The position numbers and the translations under genes were made by a program. The notes under the pieces are model-generated. The model did no database searches, was not told where the DNA came from, and was given only the letters and a program-made list of their open reading frames with translations. This document shows positions 1 to 6,047 of a stretch of DNA of 8,071 nt, in pieces; positions within the stretch are counted from its first letter, which is position 1, and each line of letters starts with the position of its first letter. This stretch comes from JBDREF01 sp043820045 (lineage in GTDB: Bacteria > Planctomycetota > Phycisphaerae > Sedimentisphaerales > Anaerobacaceae). The stretch covers positions 1 to 8,071 of the forward strand of contig JBDREF010000478.1 in the NCBI GenBank assembly GCA_043820045.1, given 5' to 3'.

Positions 1-1925
1 ACCGCCCCGGACCTCATAAAACCCCACTTTGCCGGGTTTGTATCGATATCGAAGTAACTGTTCAAGTTTTCACGATCCCAATTGTCCGAGCTGTGGCTGT
101 AAGTGTAGAGCCAGAGGCCGTCCCAGTCCTGTGCTGCGGCAAACGATGCCAGCATTGGAACGCACTCGGCCTGCGAATCGAGAGGGGCCGGCTGGTTGTA
201 CTCGCTCACGGTGAAAGGTTTGTTGCGCAGACGCTCGGCGGCGAGACGAAATAACGTCGCCTCTGCGGGGTAATCGGTCATAGGCTTCTGACTGACGATC
301 CAGTTGCCGGCGTCCCAGGGCCTGCCGGGAAATCGCGGATGCTGCCAGTAGGCGTGAGCGTCGATAAAGTCCATATCGCTTTGGGCGTAAAGCCCGAGCG
401 GACCGAAGACAATCGTACCTGTTACCAGCGCCTTGCAGTTGAGAGCATCTTTGACGAAGCTCCGCATATCATCGAAATACGCCTTCTCCGTCTCAGCCAG
501 GAAACACATGTGGTCGATTGCCCGCTGCGGACTTTCGTTGTCGCCGAAAAGTGCTACACTTCCGGCCTTAATGGACTCGCTCTTGCCCAGCCCCATCCTG
601 CCGCCGGACCGAAATTCAGCGTTCGCAAGGTAGATCGGAACCTTACTGCCTCCGAAGGCAAAACTCACCCGCGCATTTTCGTCGTCAGCCGTGGCAACAA
701 AGCCAAAACGAAATGTCTGCCACTCCGGTGTCAACTCGACATTCCGGGACAGACCAAGATTCGCCCACGGCTCGTGCGCCTGGCTTACACCACAGCCTAC
801 CGTTCTCGGCCTGTCGCCGGCGGCTTCAAACGTCACCGTGTAGTACCGCCCCGCTTTGACAGGGAGGTCCTTTTGTTCGAACTGAAGGTGCCACTCGGTT
901 TGGTCCGTTTGGTCAATAGTGATACAAAGGGTATCACGCCCCTGATGTCGCCGGGCAGAGAGAGAAGCTCTGGAGCCTGAATGCTGCTCCAATTGCCAGC
1001 CCTTCGAGATTTTCCCGCCGGAAGCGGCCGCCTCGACATTGCCGTTCAACAGGAGATTCTCGCCAAGCGGCTGCACGCCAGCGGACCAGACACTGCGAAG
1101 CTTCTCATCCAAGCCGTAACGATCTTCGAGCCAGATGTTGAACTTCTTCTGAAGAATGTCTGCATAGTACGCCGGAAGCGTTCGCAGGGTTTCTTCGCTG
1201 CTCCACATAAAGAAGCTGTTCTCATTGGTGATCTCGACAATCGCTACCACAGGATCGTCGGCGTAGCGGGCCTTGCGATATGGGTTGAAGTGGGCCAGCA
1301 GCTCACATGCATATCGCTTTTGCGCATCAACAAGCACCGGGGTGAAAATATTCGAAATTTTGTCGTATTGCCGATTAGACTTGGCCAAACCCAGATATTC
1401 ACTATGGGCTCTGCCGACGTGCAGGTTGACATTCACCAATATCCCGTGACGAGCCAATTGGTCGATGAAGAAATCCAGCCTGTCGAGCGCCTCCGGCGTG
1501 ATAGTCTTGCCGTCCTCGGCGTTCCACAGCCCGCGAGGCCAGCGCGACGTGTCCAGGTGATGGCATCGCACGGCGTTGACGCCGGCGGCGGCCAGGCGGG
1601 CGGCGATATGGGGTGCGTCCTCGTGCTTGGGCAGATTCGCACCGAATGAGAAATTGACTCCCCACAGGCGGACACGTTCCCCGCCGCGATAGAAGTGGCC
1701 GGCATCCGCTCGCAGGCGGTCACTTTCGACCAGTATCGGCTCAATGGAAGTAAACGCAATGGGTGATCTGATGTTGGGCTTAGCCGGGATTACGAACGGA
1801 ACAAAATCCTCTGCAACTGCTACGCCGCAAACGGAACAAACTACAAACATAAAGGCGAAGAATATTCGTAAGCTCTCTTTTTCCACAATCTCGTGTCCTT
1901 TTTTGCAGAATTCTCGACGGGCCAT
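1..1925 (-). CDS. Secreted clan GH-A glycoside hydrolase with inserted carbohydrate-binding module (3' end beyond window)
   Basis: The reading frame is open from the ATG at 1925 to the left edge, giving 641 codons with no stop. GGAG lies 6 nt before the ATG. Residues 21-38 form a hydrophobic signal peptide with a likely cut after AVA (38), so the enzyme is exported; the n-region is long, about 20 residues. A TIM-barrel start is seen at 86-95 (RLWGVNFSFG). The acid/base candidate is E235 in ITNENSF, following the N-E pattern of clan GH-A. The nucleophile candidate is E575 in FTVSEYNQP, and DAHAYW at 522-527 matches another conserved barrel strand. Between the two catalytic strands, residues about 289-440 resemble a CBM4/9-type jelly roll (NGNVE start, AGRYYTVTFEA). 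The domain families are known; the exact GH family and the substrate (probably a plant or algal polysaccharide) are not clear. The gene appears monocistronic, diverging from the YhaM-like gene. Confidence 0.88.
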   Translation of the reverse strand, partial: MARREFCKKGHEIVEKESLRIFFAFMFVVCSVCGVAVAEDFVPFVIPAKPNIRSPIAFTSIEPILVESDRLRADAGHFYRGGERVRLWGVNFSFGANLPKHEDAPHIAARLAAAGVNAVRCHHLDTSRWPRGLWNAEDGKTITPEALDRLDFFIDQLARHGILVNVNLHVGRAHSEYLGLAKSNRQYDKISNIFTPVLVDAQKRYACELLAHFNPYRKARYADDPVVAIVEITNENSFFMWSSEETLRTLPAYYADILQKKFNIWLEDRYGLDEKLRSVWSAGVQPLGENLLLNGNVEAAASGGKISKGWQLEQHSGSRASLSARRHQGRDTLCITIDQTDQTEWHLQFEQKDLPVKAGRYYTVTFEAAGDRPRTVGCGVSQAHEPWANLGLSRNVELTPEWQTFRFGFVATADDENARVSFAFGGSKVPIYLANAEFRSGGRMGLGKSESIKAGSVALFGDNESPQRAIDHMCFLAETEKAYFDDMRSFVKDALNCKALVTGTIVFGPLGLYAQSDMDFIDAHAYWQHPRFPGRPWDAGNWIVSQKPMTDYPAEATLFRLAAERLRNKPFTVSEYNQPAPLDSQAECVPMLASFAAAQDWDGLWLYTYSHSSDNWDRENLNSYFDIDTNPAKWGFMRSGA

Positions 1926-1973
1926 CACTATCTCCAATTCAGCCAACCGTTTGTCTGATTACACTTTATAGGA

Positions 1974-2002
1974 ATGATATAACGCACGTTGGGCACTATC
2001 AA
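1974..2002 (-). promoter_or_regulatory. Sigma70-type promoter of the left glycoside hydrolase
   Basis: Read on the minus strand, TTGATA (1997-2002) and TATCAT (1974-1979) are separated by exactly 17 bp; each box matches consensus at 5 of 6 positions. Just upstream of the -35 box the minus strand is T-rich (plus-strand A-tract at 2003-2017), like an UP element. The predicted transcript would start near 1967 and leave a leader of about 40 nt before the ATG at 1925. Confidence 0.5.
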
Positions 2003-2069
2003 TAAAAAAACAAAACCAGCGGCTTTGCAGGGCGTTCCAGACGATTGAGCGCAGAATCTCAGAGTATGC

Positions 2070-2098
2070 TTGCATGAAGCCTCGGCAGGCAATATGAT
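2070..2098 (+). promoter_or_regulatory. Candidate promoter of the YhaM-like gene
   Basis: TTGCAT (2070-2075) is followed after 17 bp by TATGAT (2093-2098). The -10 box is good (5 of 6) but the -35 box matches only at TTG. Transcription from here would give a leader of about 150 nt. It is the best spaced pair I see upstream of this gene, but it is weak. Confidence 0.25.
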
Positions 2099-2227
2099 TG
2101 TCAGACTGTGAATGGTTAGTCAGAATCGGAATGGATGGTCAATTAGGGCTCAAAACAACAAAACGCACGGACCAGGACAATTCCTCAGATGACACATTCA
2201 ATATAAGGAAGGGGAAAGTAACAGAAG

Positions 2228-2247
2228 CTGTTAACCGATTAACGGAG
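2228..2247 (+). promoter_or_regulatory. Hairpin overlapping the Shine-Dalgarno of the YhaM-like gene
   Basis: CTGTTAA (2228-2234) can pair with TTAACGG (2239-2245) around a CCGA tetraloop; one of the seven pairs is a G-U wobble. The 3' arm takes up the first two bases of the GGAG ribosome binding site (2244-2247), which stands 6 nt before the ATG. If it folds, it could damp initiation. Whether it matters in vivo is inference. Confidence 0.3.
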
Positions 2248-2253
2248 ATTCCA

Positions 2254-3216
2254 ATGGCACACAAATTCATAAATAAGGTCGAGGCCGGAGAGACTATCGA
2301 TGACATCTATATAGTCAAAGATCCAATTTTGCGGAGCACAACGCGGGGTGATTTATATATTGCGATGTTCCTTTGCGACCGCACCGGGCAATTGAACGGA
2401 CGGATGTGGCAGGCCACCGAGGGAATTTACAAAGCGCTGCCGAAACCCGGCTTCATCCACATAAAGGGCCGAAGCGAGCTTTATCAGAACAACCTGCAAA
2501 TTGTCATAAACAACGTCAGCGTCGTTGATGCAAGTAACGTCAATATTGACGATTTCCTTGCACGAACGAAAAAAGACACCAGGCAAATGTTCAGGGAGGT
2601 CAAGGAAGCGGTCGGCCGGATTAAGAACTCGCAGTTGAGCGCCCTGATCGGCGAGTTTCTTGCCGACGCGGAGTTAATGGATAAGTTCTGTAATGCGCCG
2701 GCCGCAATGAAGATGCATCATGACTATATCGGCGGGCTCCTGGAGCACACCCACAATATGCTGCAAGTAGCCGTCGCGATAATTCCGTTTTATCCAAGCG
2801 TGCAGGCCGACCTGGTGCTTGCCGGCATCTTCCTCCACGACATCGGCAAGACCGAAGAGCTTGCGTATGACATGGCATTTTCGTACACCGACTCCGGCCA
2901 GTTGATCGGACATATCGGCAAGAGCCTTGTAATGATTAACAAGAAAGCCGGGGCCTTGAGGTCAAAAGGCACACAAATCGATGAGACGGTACTGGACGCC
3001 ATCGGACACATTATCCTCTCACATCACGGATCGTACGAATTCGGATCGCCCAAGCTGCCGGCGACGCCCGAGGCATTTATGGTCTATTATATCGATGATC
3101 TGGACGCGAAGATAAGCCAGGTAACGGCGGCTATTGACAGCGAAATAAGTGATTCGAACTGGACTCCATGGAAGAACGCTCTGCAAACCCGGCTCTTTAC
3201 GAAGCGGCTCGAGTAG
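2254..3216 (+). CDS. yhaM: YhaM-family 3'-5' exoribonuclease-like protein (OB-fold + HD domain)
   Basis: This 320-residue protein has the YhaM/CMP-binding-factor architecture: an N-terminal OB-fold for nucleic acid binding (about 12-95, with YIAMFLCDRTGQLNGRMW at 35-52) and a C-terminal metal-dependent HD phosphohydrolase domain. Visible HD residues are H165 in GGLLEHTHN, H195-D196 in FLHDIGK, H220, H257-H258 in ILSHHGS, and D281/D282/D284 in YYIDDLDAK. Length is close to the roughly 310-residue Bacillus subtilis protein. The family degrades RNA, and in some reports DNA, from the 3' end in the cytoplasm; there is no signal peptide. I chose the ATG at 2254 because GGAG sits 6 nt upstream and family similarity begins there. 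An in-frame TTG at 2098 would add 52 unrelated residues. The gene stands alone, between a divergent hydrolase and a convergent peptidase gene, so context adds little. Confidence 0.88.
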   Translation: MAHKFINKVEAGETIDDIYIVKDPILRSTTRGDLYIAMFLCDRTGQLNGRMWQATEGIYKALPKPGFIHIKGRSELYQNNLQIVINNVSVVDASNVNIDDFLARTKKDTRQMFREVKEAVGRIKNSQLSALIGEFLADAELMDKFCNAPAAMKMHHDYIGGLLEHTHNMLQVAVAIIPFYPSVQADLVLAGIFLHDIGKTEELAYDMAFSYTDSGQLIGHIGKSLVMINKKAGALRSKGTQIDETVLDAIGHIILSHHGSYEFGSPKLPATPEAFMVYYIDDLDAKISQVTAAIDSEISDSNWTPWKNALQTRLFTKRLE

Positions 3217-3279
3217 AGGCAAGTCCGTCAACTGACCGAAAAAAGAACATTTCGTGAAAAACCGAAAACAATGCCTTGA

Positions 3280-3341
3280 GCCGGCCACAGAAATGGGGCC
3301 GGCCGAGTTCAAGCTCCCCTTTAGAAGCTCACTCGGCCGGC
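3280..3341. terminator. Likely bidirectional terminator region with competing hairpins
   Basis: An 11-bp perfect stem pairs GCCGGCCGAGT (3298-3308) with ACTCGGCCGGC (3331-3341). A second stem pairs GCCGGCC (3280-3286) with GGCCGGC (3297-3303) and uses the same central bases, so the two exclude each other. Rightward, no U-run follows the large stem. Leftward, the small stem is followed on the minus strand by T-runs (complement of the A-runs near 3258-3270). The position between convergent genes fits termination in both directions. Confidence 0.5.
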
Positions 3342-3422
3342 TTCCTACGCCCCCCCATTTGCTGCCCTGATGCGCGCGATGCCGTGAAAAGAGGCCGGTA
3401 ACAGGCAAACATCGCACGACGG

Positions 3423-3448
3423 TATAAACTCACGCCCTGTAGTTTATA
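3423..3448. repeat. 8-bp inverted repeat
   Basis: TATAAACT (3423-3430) and AGTTTATA (3441-3448) are perfect inverted arms around a 10-nt loop. No U-run follows on either side, so it is not an obvious terminator. It sits just left of the nested stems at 3458-3527 and may belong to the same structure. Confidence 0.45.
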
Positions 3449-3457
3449 TGCAGGAAA

Positions 3458-3527
3458 CATCGGCCATCATGACATGTTCAGAACATATAATTGTTCACCG
3501 AGTGACAACTGTATGTCACTGCCGATG
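3458..3527. ncRNA. Candidate branched RNA structure (three-way junction)
   Basis: Three stems nest. CATCGGC (3458-3464) pairs with GCCGATG (3521-3527) and encloses GAACA/TGTTC (3481-3485/3492-3496, hexaloop TATAAT) and AGTGACA/TGTCACT (3501-3507/3514-3520, hexaloop). The last hairpin abuts the outer stem with no gap, allowing coaxial stacking. The transcribed strand is unknown; on the minus strand this is the 3' untranslated region of the C39-like gene. It matches no RNA family I know. The call rests on complementarity alone. Confidence 0.25.
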
Positions 3528-3556
3528 AAAATATTTGCGATTGGGCGGGTTTTTCG

Positions 3557-4384
3557 TCAGATGCTGCGCACGGAATCGCGCTCAAGCACAATACCGCAGA
3601 AACGCCAGATTCGCTCGAATTGCCGGTGTGGCATCAACCTGGTGCCTGTGACCGGGTCCGCAACAGTTACTGCGTCCTCCGAGACATCCAGAACCGCTAT
3701 ACAATGGTCCAAAAGAAACGCATCCCTTACCACTGCGAGCATGACGCTTCCGTTCCTTAGTTGATCGATCGAATCGAAATGACGGTAACGGCACTTCAGG
3801 CCGTCGGCGCCGTACCGGTTTTGAAGAGCTGAGGAAAGGCAGGCGGGAAGCGTGCCGGTTACCGGGCTCGAATACGAAAGCACGGCAAGTTCTCCCTCTT
3901 CGGCAAGCAGGCCCAATTTTCCCAGGGCCGTAACCGCCGCCGCCGGGCCGCATGTAAAATCCGTAGTCTGGCGGCAGACGCCGTCGGAATCGAGCTTAGT
4001 GATGAGGTTCGACAGGCGGTCCCTAATCAGAGCCGGAACAAGAAAAGGCAGAACTGAGAACCAGATGACAAACCCCGCCATCAGAAGGCACACTATGAGC
4101 TTCTCGAACTTGTGAGGCAATCGGGACAGCGGAACAGTCAACCCCATGGAAACAGCCAAAGAAAGGACTACGAATTTGATCCGCCCGGTTGCAACCCAGG
4201 AGAACGGCTGGACAAAAGACAGAGCATTATTCAGCCTTGTCACAACCAGCATCGCAATGAGAACGCACGGAAAAAGGTAGCCCAACACCCAATACGGTTT
4301 CTCAAAGCGAGAGAAGAGTCTGCCAAGAAAAACGCCCGCTAAGGCTACGAGAACGACACCGGCAGTTTCGATCCACGGATTCAT
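3557..4384 (-). CDS. Membrane-anchored C39-type cysteine peptidase-like protein
   Basis: The 275-residue protein has about four hydrophobic helices (roughly 7-20, 32-50, 68-88 and 96-120), then a C39-like papain-fold domain from about 135 to 268. The catalytic set is visible: Q139 for the oxyanion hole and C145 in CRQTTDFTCGPAA, H227 in LLDHCIAVL, and D243 in VADPVTG. C39 domains in bacteriocin exporters cut double-glycine leaders. Stand-alone membrane versions like this, without an ABC transporter ATPase, are widespread and mostly uncharacterised, so the substrate is unknown; by topology the domain could lie on either side of the membrane. I chose the ATG at 4384, which has AAAGG six nt upstream; an in-frame GTG two codons earlier directly abuts that ribosome binding site. 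The gene is transcribed away from the second glycoside hydrolase across a shared control region. Confidence 0.78.
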   Translation of the reverse strand: MNPWIETAGVVLVALAGVFLGRLFSRFEKPYWVLGYLFPCVLIAMLVVTRLNNALSFVQPFSWVATGRIKFVVLSLAVSMGLTVPLSRLPHKFEKLIVCLLMAGFVIWFSVLPFLVPALIRDRLSNLITKLDSDGVCRQTTDFTCGPAAAVTALGKLGLLAEEGELAVLSYSSPVTGTLPACLSSALQNRYGADGLKCRYRHFDSIDQLRNGSVMLAVVRDAFLLDHCIAVLDVSEDAVTVADPVTGTRLMPHRQFERIWRFCGIVLERDSVRSI

Positions 4385-4419
4385 TGCCACCCTTTCAGTT
4401 CCTTTCCACTCAATAACCT

Positions 4420-4448
4420 ATTTTATCAAATCAAGAACGCAAAGTCAA
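4420..4448 (-). promoter_or_regulatory. Sigma70-type promoter of the C39-like gene
   Basis: On the minus strand TTGACT (4443-4448) and TAAAAT (4420-4425) are separated by exactly 17 bp; each matches consensus at 5 of 6. The predicted start near 4413 leaves a leader of about 28 nt before the ATG at 4384. Confidence 0.55.
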
Positions 4449-4467
4449 GCCAATTACAACAGCGGCT

Positions 4468-4480
4468 GCAAACGGTTTGC
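4468..4480. promoter_or_regulatory. 13-bp palindrome, candidate operator
   Basis: GCAAAC-G-GTTTGC is a perfect palindrome between the two divergent promoters, 19 bp from the C39-side -35 box and 24 bp from the hydrolase -35 box. The arms resemble half-sites of LacI-family operators (the E. coli PurR box core is GCAAACGTTTGC), but the extra central base changes the spacing, so the regulator family is open. An 11-of-13 match to its complement lies at 1942-1954 in the leader of the other glycoside hydrolase. Confidence 0.35.
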
Positions 4481-4504
4481 TGACACAATCCGGCGAAATC
4501 ATGG

Positions 4505-4533
4505 TTGATAGTCGGGCTGTCCCGGCGTATAAT
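4505..4533 (+). promoter_or_regulatory. Strong sigma70-type promoter of the second glycoside hydrolase
   Basis: TTGATA (4505-4510), 17 bp, then a perfect TATAAT (4528-4533). The start would be near 4540, giving a leader of about 50 nt to the ATG at 4591. The -10 box lies in the loop of the inverted repeat at 4521-4541. This is the best promoter in the window. Confidence 0.6.
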
Positions 4534-4541
4534 TTGCCGGG
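4521..4541. repeat. Inverted repeat overlapping the -10 box
   Basis: CCCGGC (4521-4526) and GCCGGG (4536-4541) are inverted arms around 9 bases that include TATAAT. A protein bound here would block the promoter; as RNA only the right arm would be transcribed. The right arm belongs to a 15-bp motif repeated downstream of the gene. Confidence 0.45.
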
Positions 4542-4544
4542 CAT
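4530..4544 (+). repeat. 15-bp direct repeat, copy 1 (TAATTTGCCGGGCAT)
   Basis: This copy overlaps the end of the -10 box and the predicted start of the second glycoside hydrolase transcript. The identical 15 bases recur at 6023-6037, shortly after the same gene's stop codon. Confidence 0.6.
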
Positions 4545-4590
4545 ACAAACGGTAATAATAGCTAACCTTGGTTCATTGGAAGGATTTATT

Positions 4591-6006
4591 ATGAGACTGT
4601 TGAAGATGGGTAATGGACTGTCTCCGGTCGCACTCGCCGTCACGCTCGCGTGTGTCTCGGCCGCCTCCGCAGGAAGTCCAATAAAGCGAATAGGTATTTA
4701 CCAGCCAAATCCGGCGTATTGGCAATATGACGGCAAGCCGGTACTGCTCCTGGGCGGAAGTAAAGACGACAACCTCTTTCAGATTCAGGACCTGAAGGAG
4801 CATCTCGATCTGCTCAAGTCCGTAGGCGGTAACTACGTGCGCAACACCATGTCCAGCCGGGATGAAGGCAATGTCTGGCCGTTTAGAAAAGTCAACAGCA
4901 AATACGACCTCAACCAATGGAACGAAGAATATTGGCGCAGGTTCGAGAACTTCCTTGAGTTGACCAGCCAGCGGGATATTATCGTACAAATAGAAATCTG
5001 GGCGACTTTCGACTACTATCGTGAGAATTGGGCGGTCAATCCCTTTAACCCGATGAACAACATCAATTACACCGCCGAACAGACTCAACTTCCCGAACAG
5101 GTCACCACTCATCCGACTCGGAAAGAGAATAATTTCTTCTGGTCGGTGCCGGCCGAACACAACCAGGAAATCGTCCTCAAGTATCAGCAGCGATTCGTTG
5201 ATAAGCTACTCTCCTATTCACTCCGATACGGCAATGTCCTATATTGTATGGACAACGAAACGTCGGTGACGCCGGAATGGGGAAAATACTGGTCGCAATA
5301 TATCAGGGCAAAGGCCAAGTCGTCCGGCGTCCAGGCCCATACGACGGAAATGTGGGATCCATGGGACCTGGCGCACGCGATGCACAGCGCGACATTCGAC
5401 CACCCGGAGACCTACTCCTTCGTGGACATCTCACAGAACAATCATCAAAAGGGCCAGACACATTGGGACAACGCCCAGCGTCAGCGGGCTCGAATCGCCG
5501 ATAATATCCGCCCGCTCAACAACGTAAAAATCTACGGGGCCGACACCGGTCAATACGGCACCGACAGAGATGGAATGGAGCGATTCTGGCGCAACATCTT
5601 CGGCGGCATGGCATCGGCACGTTTCCATCGTCCGAATTCAGGATTGGGGCTTGGTGAAAAAGCCCAGGCGAATATCAGAAGCCTGCGTTTACTCACCAAC
5701 AATATGACCATCTTCCAGTGCGCACCTCACAATGATCTGCTCTCGGAAAGGGGACCTAACGAAGCCTTCTGCATGGCAAATCCGGGCAAGGAGTACGCCG
5801 TATATTTTCCGGACGGCGGCGATGTCATGCTGGATATCTCCGGGCTCCAAGAGCCGGTGACAGTTCGCTGGCTGGATATAAAGGAATCCCGCTGGTCGGA
5901 AACCCGGAAAATCGAGAGCCGGGACAGGCTTATGTTGCGGTGCCCCTCCACGGGCTATTGGGCGGCTCTTGTACGCGGCATGGCCGCGAGCACCGAAATA
6001 CCGTAG
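4591..6006 (+). CDS. Secreted DUF4038/apiosidase-like glycoside hydrolase
   Basis: The 471-residue protein begins with a signal peptide (hydrophobic 10-24, likely cut after ASA at 27), so it is exported. The TIM-barrel region (about 32-365) has the pattern of DUF4038/GH140-like enzymes: YWQYDGKPVLLLGG at 43-56, a helix-strand unit ending NYVRNT (81-86), VQIEIWATFDYY (132-143), and the acid/base strand GNVLYCMDNET with N222-E223. The C-terminal part (about 392-460, EYAVYFPDGG, VRWLDIKESRW) resembles the small beta domain usually found after this barrel. At the strand expected to carry the nucleophile I read KIYGADTGQY (313-322), with an aspartate (D318) rather than a clear glutamate. The start at 4591 has GGAAGG 7 nt upstream; an in-frame TTG at 4477 would run through the promoter. 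GH140 contains apiosidases acting on pectin, but this substrate is unproven. The gene appears monocistronic, ending at the terminator at 6064-6110. Confidence 0.83.
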   Translation: MRLLKMGNGLSPVALAVTLACVSAASAGSPIKRIGIYQPNPAYWQYDGKPVLLLGGSKDDNLFQIQDLKEHLDLLKSVGGNYVRNTMSSRDEGNVWPFRKVNSKYDLNQWNEEYWRRFENFLELTSQRDIIVQIEIWATFDYYRENWAVNPFNPMNNINYTAEQTQLPEQVTTHPTRKENNFFWSVPAEHNQEIVLKYQQRFVDKLLSYSLRYGNVLYCMDNETSVTPEWGKYWSQYIRAKAKSSGVQAHTTEMWDPWDLAHAMHSATFDHPETYSFVDISQNNHQKGQTHWDNAQRQRARIADNIRPLNNVKIYGADTGQYGTDRDGMERFWRNIFGGMASARFHRPNSGLGLGEKAQANIRSLRLLTNNMTIFQCAPHNDLLSERGPNEAFCMANPGKEYAVYFPDGGDVMLDISGLQEPVTVRWLDIKESRWSETRKIESRDRLMLRCPSTGYWAALVRGMAASTEIP

Positions 6007-6022
6007 TATACACCAAACGCTT

Positions 6023-6037
6023 TAATTTGCCGGGCAT
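6023..6037 (+). repeat. 15-bp direct repeat, copy 2 (TAATTTGCCGGGCAT)
   Basis: Identical to 4530-4544 and in the same orientation. It lies 17 bases after the hydrolase stop codon and just before the interleaved stems of the terminator. No -35 box stands at the right distance here, so it is not simply a second promoter. Confidence 0.6.
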
Positions 6038-6047
6038 TTGAATGAGC

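Larger units (their letters stand above)
1926..2253. other. Divergent intergenic region
   Basis: These 328 bases separate the left glycoside hydrolase (minus) from the YhaM-like gene (plus). They hold the hydrolase promoter, a weaker candidate promoter for the YhaM-like gene, and a hairpin touching the latter's ribosome binding site. The plus frame could be extended upstream to a TTG at 2098, but that stretch has no family similarity and no ribosome binding site, so I treat it as untranslated leader. No RNA gene is recognisable. Confidence 0.6.
3217..3556. other. Convergent intergenic region rich in inverted repeats
   Basis: The 340 bases between the 3' ends of the YhaM-like gene (plus) and the C39-like gene (minus) hold no convincing gene. 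They contain A-rich stretches (3238-3270), GC-rich competing hairpins (3280-3341), an 8-bp inverted repeat (3423-3448) and a nested set of stems (3458-3527). An ATG-initiated frame beginning at 3474 runs antisense into the neighbouring gene and is not credible. Confidence 0.6.

Noticed and set aside
339..1649. Two long plus-strand open frames (339-980 and 981-1649)
   Set aside because: They are antisense to the left glycoside hydrolase, whose minus-strand frame is open throughout and carries a signal peptide, catalytic motifs and a ribosome binding site. The plus frames have no domain pattern and are by-products of GC-biased third codon positions.
833..1759. Series of short minus-strand open frames
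   Set aside because: They lie in other frames of the same strand as the hydrolase and contain low-complexity arginine/proline/serine translations. They are not fragments of a broken gene, because the true frame is intact.
3019..3417. Minus-strand 132-codon frame over the end of the YhaM-like gene
   Set aside because: Antisense to the conserved HD-domain end and to the GC-rich hairpins, with no recognisable domain.
3481..3496. GAAC/GTTC palindrome as a possible LexA (SOS) box
   Set aside because: Spacing between GAAC and GTTC is 8 bases, not the 4 of known GAAC-N4-GTTC boxes, and it lies between the 3' ends of convergent genes with no promoter to control.
3474..3764. Plus-strand 96-codon frame
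   Set aside because: Its first third covers the palindromes of the intergenic gap and the rest is antisense to the C39-like gene; it has no ribosome binding site.
4573..5160. Minus-strand 195-codon frame inside the second hydrolase
   Set aside because: Antisense to a gene with signal peptide and family motifs; no domain or ribosome binding site.
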